From contig NZ_JADTQG010000007.1 in assembly GCF_016008875.1 (NCBI RefSeq), forward strand, positions 62,001 through 126,000: 64,000 nucleotides of DNA, written 5' to 3'. A program made the position numbers and the translations under genes. The notes beneath the pieces were generated by a model, which worked only from the letters and a program-made list of their open reading frames with translations, did no database searches and had not been told where the DNA came from. Positions 47,159-59,100 of the stretch are shown one piece after another; within the stretch, counting starts at the first letter, position 1; the number at the start of each line of letters is the position of its first letter. The DNA comes from Ectopseudomonas mendocina. Its GTDB lineage: Bacteria; Pseudomonadota; Gammaproteobacteria; Pseudomonadales; Pseudomonadaceae.

Positions 47159-50100
47159 TCAGGCGACCAGCTGATTGTGATCCAGCATGCCCTGGATGAC
47201 CTCCGCTGCATTGCCACCGGACAGAATGGTGTTTTCCAGGGTGATGGTCTGATCCACCGGCGTGCCACTTCCTGCGCTGGCCACGTTGATCACGGTACTG
47301 CCCGGCTCACTGATGAAGTCGAAGCTCAGATACTGGGTCAGCACATCGGCACTGGCGGGTCCATCGATCCCCTGCAACAACTGGGACAGGTCCAGTTTGT
47401 CACCGCTATCGCCGAAGTCCTTGACGATGTCGTGGTAGTTGCCCCCTCGGTCGTCAGCAGTCCAGACGAAGGTGTCGTTGCCGGCACCGCCAATCAGGAC
47501 ATCGTTGCCCCTACCGCCGACCAGGGTATCGTCGCCGTTCCCACCCTCCAGCCGATCGTTGCCGCCCAGACCGTGGAGCGTGTCGTTGCCGCCCAACCCC
47601 AGCAGCACGTCACTCGCTTCGCTACCGAGCAAGGTGTCGTTGAGCGCATCGTTCCCCATCAGCACGTTCGGCTGCACCGCTGCACTGGCGCCGATTCCGA
47701 CCACCAACTGCGCCGTGCTGACGTCACCGTCCGGCTGAGTCAGCTGGTAGGTGAACACGTCTTCCTTGCCAAGATTGCTGTAATCGGGGTCAGGCGTATA
47801 GGTGTAGCTGCCATCGCCTTGTATCAGCAAGGTTCCCCACTGGCCATCGAGCATCTTCGAGGTGCCTACGGCGACAAAGCTGCCGTTGTCCAGCACGCTG
47901 AGTACGGCCCCTTCGCTGCCCTTGCTGTCCACCGCGCCCCACGGGTGATCGCTACTGAGGTAGTTATTGGGGTCGGTCAGTACATTGCCCGCCACTGCCG
48001 TGGCGGTATCGACCAGCACCGCGGCGGCAAGGGTGACCAAGGTAATGTTGTCGATCGTCACGCGATACTGGTTGCTGTTACGGCTTTGGTTGGTCGAGCT
48101 GCGGTCGTTGGCCTCGAAATACACCCTGTAGGTGCCGCCAGCCAGGTTCAGCAAGCTGATGGTCGCGCCCTGAGTCTGGCTCTGTACGTCACTGACTTCA
48201 CCCCAGACATTGGAGTCGGACAGGCTGTACAGCTTCCAGGTGAAGCTGTCACCGGAACCGGTAGCAGCTTGGCCGACCTGGAACGACAGAGTGCCCGTCA
48301 AGCCCTCGGCGATCTGGAAGGACGGCGTGATGGCTTTGGTACTGACGCCATCAGCGCTGTTCGTGTCCCGCAACTGCAGTTGGCCACCTTCGACACGTAC
48401 GCCGTTGACCCCACTATTGCCGCTGATGTTGTTCACGGCGATGCTGCTGACGCCCCACATGTCAGCTGCTACGTTCAGGAAGTTACTGGTTGTCACGACG
48501 GTGCGCTCATCGCCAAACGGCAGGAAATCGTCGCTCGTGTCGAACACCCAGGGGTTGTAGTTGGACCCCGAGGACGCAGGATTACCGGTGCTGGAGAAGT
48601 CCGCCAGTACCTTGGTCACAGGGTCGGGCGTCACCCATGTCTGCCCGACGATCGCCTGGCTGTAGTTGTCGTAGGCATGCACCTCGCTGCTGTCGGTGAT
48701 GGTCAGCTTGAGCTCGGCAGTCGCGGTGTCGCCGTCCCGGTCGACCAGCGTGTAGCGAATGGTGTCCGTCCGGTTTTCGGCCACATCTCCGTTGAAGCGG
48801 TAGGTGTAGGCCCCGGTGAGCAGGTTGACGCTGAACGAGCCGCCACCTGCGGTGGTGAAGGTCAGCGTATGACTTGCCGCATCGTAGGCCGCCGAGGCAC
48901 TGGTATAGGTCACATTGTTATGGGTGATCGCCGCGATCGGCAGCACACCCGGGCCGTCTGCACCGAAGCCATTGCTACCTTCGTTGATCAGGTTGCCGGA
49001 AATCACCGTACCGGTCACCGTCCCCTGCAGGGTGTCGTTGAGCTGGTTGAGGTTGGAGACCAGAATGCCATCGGTGTTGACGCCAGCCTTGCCGTCATAG
49101 GCGATCGGGTTGAGCAGCGTCTTGTCGAGGTCGCTGCCAAGCCCCATGCCCAGTGCGTATGACTTGATGCCCTTGGCCGTTAGGAAGGCGATCCAGTCCG
49201 CCTCTTCGCCGGCACCGATGCCATCACCCAGTTCCGGGTTGTACTGGCTGCCGCTGTTGTTGCTGCCCGGGTTGGCGTTGGACAGGGTTGGCTGACCATC
49301 GGACAGGAAGTACGAGACGCTCTGAACGCCGGTACCGGTGAGCTTCCCGGTCGAATCGTAGGCATTCATCGCCTTGATCAGCGCATCGTCATAGTTGGTC
49401 GAACCGTTGCCGGCGTTATTGGCCAGCGCGGTCAACCAGGCCTTGGCATCGCTGGCCGTCATCCAGACATTGCCGACGGCACTCGCCGTATTGGCAAAGG
49501 TGACCATGCGCACCATCACATCGCCAAGGTTGTCGTAGCTGTCGATCAGGCGCTGCACAGCATCTTTGGCCAACGCCAGCTTGGTGCTGAAGCCGCTGAC
49601 GCCCGAGGGGGCCTCATCCATGCTGCCGGACAGGTCCAGCACGACCATCAGGTTGGTATGGATGCCTTGCGGCTCGCTAGCGGATTTGGCGATGTCCTTC
49701 GGCTGGTCCGGCGAGTCGTCGTCCACGGAGATATGCAGGGCACCCTGAGCGGTGGAGCCATTGCCATCGACCATCTGGTAGGCGAACTGGAAGTCCAGAT
49801 TGTTTTCCACGCTACCCGAGGCCGGAGCCGGGTGATCCATCGGTGCATGCAACTCGAACTTGAACGCTCCGGTGGCCGGGTTGGTCAACGTCACAGTGAA
49901 CACTGGCTGGTGGCTGCCGACGGTCTGGGCGGTGAGCACCTGGCCATTGCCACTGACCTGATACTCCACTGCCTGGCCGCCGGAGGTCACGTTCGGCAGC
50001 CCGGAAGGTTGCCAGGCAAAGCTGCCGAAGCCATCGTCGCCGTAGTCGTAACCCAAGGTGCCGGTGACGAGGGTTGCAGCCCCTTCGTCATCCTGAACGC

Positions 50101-53100
50101 CACCGGGAATGCCACCTGGCAGGCCATCTTCATCGACACGGTCGAAGACGAAGCCGCCAGTTGGTTCATCGTTGACGAAGCAGACGTCAAGCTGGGTGCT
50201 GACCACGTCATTGTCCCCATCCACCACATCGACCTGGAACGAAAGATCCAGGCTTGGCGGCAGGAACTGCTGCTCCAGCGTGATGTACTGGATGCGGTAG
50301 TCACCGTCGTTGGAGGCGAAGATCAACGTCGTGAAACCGCCCGCCAGGTCCGCGGCCGAGCCACCGGTGAATGCCGAGTCGGCCAGCTTGAAACTGAACT
50401 TGGAGTTCTCGGAACCCTGGCCATTGTAGGTACCTGCCGCGACCACCTGGCCGTTGCCATCGAGCGCGGTCCACGACAGCTGATCGCTGGACGACAGCTT
50501 TTGTACGCTCACCTCGGCCGAATAGACCGTGGCACTGAACGTCATGGTCAACGACTCGGCGCCGTTGATCAGGTTGTTGCCGCCTACCCCGACGCCCTGT
50601 TCCGACGGGTTGACCAGACCGCTGCCGGTCAGCGTCACGGCGAGGCCCTCGCCGCTCTGCACCAGGAATGAGGCCTGCGGTTGTCCCGCGGCGATGGCCT
50701 GCAAGTCGAAGTCGGCGATGGTCACCGGTCGCGCATTGACGATGGTCAGCTGGTAGTTGTTGCCACCACCGAGGACATTGGGGTCGTCGTAGACCTTGAG
50801 GATGAAGAACACATCACCCTGGGCGTTACCTACCGTGGCGGTCAGGGTGGACACGCCGCCCTCCTTGACCACGGTGTAGAACAGCCCATCGTCGGTCAGG
50901 CCAGCATTGGCAGACAGGTCGAAGCCGCCTCCATCACTGCCATAGTCGGCCTGGATCACGCCTTTCGTGACATAGCCGTTGCTCTCTTCGACTTCGGCGC
51001 AATCGGGCTGGATCACACTCGGACCGTCGTCCTCGAACCCCACCACCTTGCCCAGATCCAGGCTGGCCTGGTCGGAGTCGCCATCCTTGTCGTAGACGGT
51101 CACACCCAGCTTCACCACGCCTGCCTTGATCGAGGCGAGTTCGTCATGGCTGGACGTGTTGCCATGGGCGATGGCCTTGTATTGCTCCAGGGTGATGCTG
51201 CCATCGGCGCTATTGACGCTGATCTTGAAGATGGTGTCCTGGCCGACCTTACCCAGCACATTGCCGTCGCTGTCGGTGAACAGCAGGATGTTGCCGCCAG
51301 CGGTGGCCTCAAGACCGGAGTCCACCCCCTCGCTCGTCAGGCTGAGAGCGAATCGGGTACGCGAAGCGTCCAGCCCATCCGCACCGCCATCGGTGGCAAG
51401 GTTGAACAGATTGCTACCCTGGATGCGGACGTAGCCCAGCACATCGCCATGCCCCTGCTCATCATTCGGGGCGACATAGCCGTTTTCGTCCTGGCTGGAA
51501 CCAGCCGTGCCGGTGGATTCGTCGACGTAGACCCGACCGCCTCCCTGCAGCTCGAAGCCGGTGATTTTCGGGCCATCGTCCCTGAAGCTGATGGCCTTGC
51601 CCAGGTCGAGGCTGGCACTGCTGGAGTCACCGTCCTTGTCGGTGATGGTCGCCACCAGTTTCACCAGGTCGGCAGCCGAGAGACCGGTCGCCTGGTCCGG
51701 GCCGCTGTCCGGCGAATGGATGATGGCCAGTTTCTGGTCGAGGGTGACCTTGCCGGTGCTGTCCACCGTGACGCTGAAGGCCTCCGCGCCGCCGCTGCCG
51801 CCCACGCGGCCGATCACCTTACCATTCTCCAGGTACAGCTTGATATCGCTGCCGCTGGCACTGTCCTTCAGCCCGGTACTGGCACCCTCAGCACTGATAG
51901 CCAGCGCGTAGGTAATGGTGCCAGCACCATCGGCGCCATAATCGCTGGTGAAGGCGCCACTGAAGTTGGTGGTGGCATCGATCGCCAGGTTGGTTTCGTC
52001 CACCTGCAGGCTACCCAGTTGGGCCTGGCCGGCTCTGATGGTCGGTGCATCGTCCTTGAAGCTGATGGCATTACCGAGGTTGAGGCTGACGCTGTTGCTG
52101 TCGCCGTCCTTGTCGGTAATGGTCGCCACCAGTTTCACCAGGTCCGCAGCCGACAGGCCGGTGGCCTGGTCAGGCCCGGTGTTGGGCGAATGGACGATGG
52201 CCCGTTGCTGGTCGAGGGTGACCTTGCCGGAGGCATCCACCGTGACCTTGAAGGCAATGGCCCCGTTCTGGTCGCCGACGCGGCCGATCACCTGGCCGCC
52301 CTCCAGGTATAGCTTGATATCGCTGCCGCTGGCGCTGTCCTTCAGGCCGCTGTCGGCGCCCTGCGCTTTAACTGCCAGCGAGTAGCCGATGTTGCCGGCA
52401 CCATCGGCGCCGTAATCGCTGGTGAAGGCGCTACTGAAGTTGGCGGTGGCATCTGTGCCCAGGAAGCTCTCATCCACCTGCAAGCTGGCGATACCGACCT
52501 GGCCGGCGCTGATGCTCGGGCCATCATCCTTGAAGCTGATGACCTTGCCGATATCCAGGTTACCGCTGACGCTATCGCCGTCCTTGTCGGTGGCAGTGGC
52601 GACCAGGCTGATGTGGCCCGAGCCAAGGAACTTGGCCTCGTCCGCATCGGAGGTCGGGTGGACGATGGAACGGATCTGGTCAAGGGTGACCTTGCCGTTC
52701 GCTCCTACGCTGAGGGTGAACACCAGGTCACCGCCGGTGACGGTACGGCCCTCGACTACGCCCGCTACGTTGACGCTCAGTACCACGCTCTGCCCGCTGG
52801 CTGTATCCACCAGGCCGGAGTCGGCGTTCTGCACGGTCAGCTTGTAGCCAAGACTCTGCAATCCGTCAGCGCCCGGCTGGACGTTGAACAGGCCGCTGAA
52901 GTCAGCGGTGGCGTTCTGTCCCAGGTTCGACTCGTCCACCTGCAGCTGCAAGATGCCACCCCAGGTGACGGTGGTGCTGACGTCGTTGTAGTCGTAGTCG
53001 GACGAGTTGGTCTGGTCCTCCCAGTTCTGATTGCCGGCGCTGCCAGTATCCTGCAGGTGCGAGCCGCCAGGGTTGAGCGTGGCGTCGCTGAACAGCACGT

Positions 53101-56100
53101 TGGCACCATCGGCGCCAATTAATGCCGTGCTGCCGACGAAGGCCTGCCATTTCCCGCCCACCAACTGGAAGGTGATGTCGGCACCGTTGGTCAGCCCGGC
53201 ATTCGCGCCGCCGTTGGGGATGATGAAGAAGCCGGTGTGCGCCGGGTCCAGGCCACTGAGATCAGCGCTGTCGCCAGCGCTCTGCTTGTGCACGTTGGCC
53301 CAGATCACCTTGCCGCCGAGCGGGGTGCCGTCGTCGCCCTTGATGTAATAGCCATAGCTGTTGCTGAAGCCGGCCGAAGTGCCGACGAAGGTCACTGACG
53401 AGTCGAGGTCCAGGGCGCCGACCTGAATGGTCGGGGTGTCGTCGTTGATGGTCACAGCCAGGCTGCCGGTGGCCGAGTCATCGTCCTTGTCGGTGACCTT
53501 GTAGCCGACGTTGAGGGTGATATTGTCCTCGGTTCCGCTGGTCGGGTGCATCAGCGGCTTGAGCAGGTTGACGGTGTAGGCGCCGGTGGCCGGGTTGGTC
53601 AGCACCACGGTCATCAGATCGCCACGGGTGCTGCTGATGGTCAGGGTGTTGGTAGCGCCATTCCAGGTGGAGGTGACGTTCTCACTGCCCAGGGTGCTGG
53701 GCCCTGTCAATTCGATAGACTTCAGCCCATCGGCGCCGGCACTGAAGTTCAGCGTGCCACTGGTGCTGACGCTGGCGCCGGCCACATCGCCGGGGCCACC
53801 GTTGATGCCACCCGAAAGGCCCTCGTCGTCGAGCACGGTCGGCGCGGTACTGTTGCCGGCAGTGGGCGCATCGTCCTTGAAGCTGATGGCCTTGCCCAGA
53901 TCGAGGCTGGCGCTGCTGGGATCACCATCCTTGTCGGTGATGGTTGCCACCAGTTTCACCAGGTCGGCGGCGGACAGACCGGTGGCCTGGTCCGGCCCGG
54001 AGTTGGGCGAGTGCACGATGGCGAGCACCTGATCGAGAGTGACGTTGCCGGAGGCGTCCACCGTGACCTTGAAGGCAATGGCGCCGTTCTGGTCGCCGAC
54101 GCGGCCAATTACTTCGCCGCCCTCCAGGTACAGCTTGATATCGCTGCCACTGGCGCTGTCCTTCAGGCCGCTGTCGGCACCCTGCGCTTTAACTGCCAGC
54201 GAGTAGCCGATGCTGCCGGCACCATCGGCGCCGTAATTGCTGGTGAAAGCGCCACTGAAGTTGGTAGTGGCGTTGATTGCCAGAGTGGTCTCGTCCACCT
54301 GCAGGCTGGCAACGCCCGCCTGGCCGGCGCTGATGGTCGGTGCATCGTCCTTGAAGCTAATGGCGTTGCCCAGGTTGAGGCTGGCGCTGTTGCTGTCACC
54401 GTCCTTGTCGGTAATGGTCGCCACCAGTTTCACCAGATCGGCCGCACCCAAGCTGTTTTCCTGGTCAGGGCCGCTGTTCGGCGAATGGACGATGGCGCGC
54501 ACCTGGTCGAGGGTAACCTTGCCGTCGCCATCCACCGTGACCTTGAAGGCGATGGCGCCATTCTGGTCGCCCACACGCCCCACCACCTCGCCGTCCTCCA
54601 GGTACAGCTTGATATCGCTGCCGGTGTCGGTGTCCTTCAGGCCGCTGTCGACGCCTTGGGACTTCACGTCCAGGGCGTAGGTAGTGCTGCCGGCACCGTC
54701 GGCACCATAAGCCTTGATGAAAGCGCCGCTGAAGTCAGTGGTGACGTTGCCAAGCAGGTTGGTTTCGTCCACCTGCAGGCTGTCCGCCGGAATGGCCGTG
54801 GCACGGATGCTGGGGGCGTCGTCCTTGAAGCTGATGGCATTACCCAGGTTGAGGCTGGCGCTGTTGCTGTCGCCGTCCTTGTCGGTAATGGTCGCCACCA
54901 GTTTCACCAGGTCCGCAGCCGACAGGCCGGTGGCCTGGTCAGGCCCGGTGTTGGGCGAATGGACGATGGCCCGTTGCTGGTCGAGGGTGACCTTGCCATC
55001 GGCATCCACTGTTACCTTGAAGGCGGTCGCGCCGTTCTGCTCGCCGACACGGCCGACCACCTCGCCATTTATCAGGTACAACCTGATGGATTCGCCACTG
55101 GCGGAGTCCTTCAGGCCGCTGTCCACGCCCTGAGATCGCACGGCCAGGGTGTAACCGATGCTGCCGGCACCATCGGCGCCGTAACTGCTGGTGAAAGCAC
55201 CGCTGTAATCGACGGTCTTGTCCACCAGCAGATTGGTCTCATCCACTTCAAGCTCGCCGGTGGCAATCTCGCCAGCGCTGATGCTCGGGGCATCGTCACG
55301 GAAGCTGATGACCTTGCCGATGTCCAATCCGCCCGTGACGGTGTCGCCGTCGCCATCGGTCACCGTCAGGTTGAGCTTGACGTGGCCGGAGCCGAGGAAA
55401 GCCGCCTCGTCCGGGTCGGCGGTCGGGTGCTCGATGGCACGCTGCTGTTCGAGGGTGACCTTGCCGTCCGCACCCACGCTCAGGGTGAAGACGATCTCGC
55501 CGTTGGCGTCACCGACGCGGCCGACCACTTGGCCGTCCTCCATGAACAGCACGACATCGTCGCCAGTCTCGGTGTCCACCAGCCCGGAAGCCGGATCGGT
55601 GACTTCCAGCGCATACTTCAGGCCGCCCACGCTTTTCAGGCCGTCAGCGCCCGGCTGCACGTTGAACAGGCCACTGAAGTCAGCGGTGCTGGTGGCACTG
55701 GCGCCCTGCCCGAGATTGGTTTCATCCACCTGCAACTGCAGGGTCGAACCCCAGGTGACGCTGGTGCTGACATCGTTGTAGTCGTAATCGGAGGTGTTGG
55801 TCTTGTCCTCCCAGTTCTGGTTGCCGGCGTTGCCGGTGTCCTGCAGGTGCGAACCGCCGGGGTTGAGCGCAGCGTCGCTGAACAGCACGTTGGCGCCGTC
55901 AGCGCCGGTCAGCGGGGTGCCGCCGAGGAAGGCCTGCCACTTGCCGCCCACCAGTTGGAAGGTGATGTCGGCGCCGTTGGTCAGCCCGGCATTCGCGCCG
56001 CCGTCGGGAATGATGAAGAAGCCGGTACTGGCCGGGTCCAGATCGCCCAGGTCAAAGCTGTCACCACTGTTCTGGCCATGGACATTGGCCCAGATTACCT

Positions 56101-59100
56101 TGCCGCTGAGCGGCGTGCCGTCGGCGCCCTTGATGTAGTAACCGTAGCTGTTGCTGTAACCGGCATCGGTGCCGACGAAGGTCACTGAGGACTTCAGATC
56201 CAGCGCCCCGACCTGCAGGGTCGGGGTGTCATCGTTGATGGTGACCGCCAGGGAACCATCAGCGGTGTCGCCGTCGCCGTCGGTGACCTTGTAACCAATG
56301 TTGAGGGTGATGTTGTCCTCGATGCCGCTGGTCGGGTGCATCAGCGGCTTGAGCAGATTGACGGTGTAGGCACCGCTGGCCAGGTCAGTCAGCACCACGG
56401 TCACCAGTTCGCCGCGAGCGGCGCTGCTGATGGTCAGGGTTTTGCTGGTGGCGTCCCAGGTCGAAGTTACGCTTTCTGTGCCCAACATGCTGGGCCCGGT
56501 AAGCTCGATGGACTGCAGCCCGTCGGCCCCGGCGTCATAGCCAAGGTTGCCGCTGGTGCTGGTTGTAGCGCCCTCGACGTCGCCGGGCCCGCCATTGATG
56601 CCACCCATGAGGCCTTCGTCATCGAGCACGGCGCTGGCTTGCACCTGGGTGGCAGTGGGGCCGTCGTCCTCGAAACGCACCACGCCGCCGATGCCTACGG
56701 AGTCGACCGATACGTCACCATCGCCGTCGGTGACGGTGACCACGGCGCGGATCTTGCCGGACAGGTTCAGCGCTTCGTCATGGTTGGCTGTATCCGGGTG
56801 CTGCAGGGGCAGGTACTGGGCAATGCTCAGGGCGCCATCCTGGCCGATGGCCACGGCGAATGCCGCTTGGCCGTCGTAAATGCCGCCGTCGACGCGCCCG
56901 ATGATCAGGCCGTTCTCCACGCTGAGCACGATGAGCGAGCCGTCCAGGGCGCTGAGGCCCGAGTCGGCGTCCTGCACTGCCAGGCTGAGCACGGTAGTCG
57001 CGCCCTCCTGATCCTCGCCGGTGGTACTGCCGGAAGCGTCGACCACCGGGCCGTCGCTGCTGGCGTAGCCGGCCGCCAATACGGTGCCGGCATTGGCGAC
57101 GCGGCTGAACAGGGCGATCACGCTGGGGCTGTTGCTGTCGTTGTCGTTCGCGTCGTTGCCCGGGCTCGGGGTGGCACTGCCGTTCTGCAGGCCGGGGGTT
57201 TCGTCGTGGGTGACGCGCGCGCCTTCCACCACCTGGATGTTGGCAGTGGGGGCGTCGTCCTCGAAGCGGATGGCGCCGCCGATGTTGACCGAGGCCACAT
57301 CGACATCGCCGTCCCCGTCGGTGACGGTGACCACCGCACGGACCAGGCCACCGAGGTCGACGCCTTCATCGCGGCTGCTGGTGTCCGGGTGATTCAGCGA
57401 CATGTACTGGGCGACGCTGATGGTACCGTCCTGGCCGATGGCCACGGCGAACACCGCGGCGCCGCGGCCGCTGTCGCCCCCTTCCACACGGCCGACGATC
57501 AGGCCATTCTCCAGGTACAGGCGGATGCTCTGGCCGTCGGTGGTGGTGAGGCCCGAGTCGGTGCCGTCGCCGCCATTGATAGCCAGGCTCAGCACGGTGG
57601 TGGCGCCTTCGTTGTCCTCGCCGCTGCTGCTGCCGGCGGTGCTGACCACCGGTCCGGCGCTGGTGGCGTAGCCCGAAAGGTCGGTGCCGACATTGCCTAC
57701 GCCGGCGAACAGGGCGATCACGTTCGGGTTACTGGTGTCGTCGTCGAGGGCATCGCCCTGCGGCGCCGGGGTCTCGATGGCGTTCTGCAGGCCGGCGCTC
57801 TCGTCGTGCGTGACGCGCACGCCTTCGAGGCGCTCGATGACTGCGCTGGGGCCGTCGTCCTCGAAGCGAATGGCGCCGCCGATGCCCACCTGAGCGCTGT
57901 CCACGTCACCATCGCCGTCGGTCACGGTGACCACGGCGCGCACCTTGCCGGCCAGGGTCACGGCGTCGTCGGGGCTGCCAGTGTCGGGGTGGTACAGCGA
58001 GACGTACTGGGCCACGCTGACGCTGCCGTCCTGGCCGATGGCGATGGCGAAGGCCGCCGCGCCGGGGCCGGCCTCACCGCCATCCACGCGCCCTACGATC
58101 AGGCCGTTCTCCAGGTACAGGCGGATGGTCTGGCCGTCGGTGGTGGTGAGGCCGGAGTCGCTGCCGTTGCCGTCGACGATGGACAGGCTGAGCACGGTGG
58201 TGGCGCCTTCATTGTCCTCGCCGCTGCTGCTGCCGGAGATGTCCACCACTGCGCCGTTGCTGGTGGCGTAACCGGCGGCGGAGAGATCGCTCCCGGGGTT
58301 GCCGACGCCGCTGAACAGGCTCGCCACTGCTCCGGAGGCGGTATCGTTGTCGTTGGCGTCATCATTGGGCGTGGGGGTGACGGCGCCATTCTGCAGCCCG
58401 GCGCTCTCGTCATGGCTGACGCGCACGCCTTCGTTGGTCCGGATGCTGGCGGTAGGGCCATCGTCGACGAAGCGGATCAACTGGCCGATGTCGGCGCTGG
58501 CCACAGCCCTGTCGCCGTCGCCGTCGGTGACCGTCAGCACGGCACGGATCAGGCCGTTGAGATCGATACTGTCGTTGGCGTCGTCGCCATCGGGGTGACG
58601 CAGGGACTGGTACTGAGCAACGCTGATGACGCCGGTGTCCGGGTCGATGGCAACGGCGAACGCGGCGTTGCCGTCGGCGTCCCGACCGACCACCAGGCCG
58701 TTCTCGATGGTCAGGGTGATGGGACTGCCACTGGTAGTGGTCAGATCGCTGGTCTGGTCTTCGACCAGCGCCAGGGAATAGACGGCGCTGGCGCCGCCTT
58801 CGTCGGCACCAAATTCATAACTGGCCACCACCGCAGGGGCGGTGCCCTGGGCGTAAGCGCGCATGTCGGAAGAGGCATTGGCGACGCTATCGAACACGGC
58901 CAGCGGACCGGCGACGTCATTGCTGCCCGCTTGCAGGCCGGCGCTCTCGTCGAGCACTACTTCACCACCTTCGCGAGAGAACTCGAGGCTGGCGCTGGGG
59001 CCGTCGTCGTTGATGGCGATAGTCAGTGGCACGCTCGGCGATACATCACCATCGAGGTCGAACACACGCACGCTGAAGTTATCGAACAGTTGATCATCGG

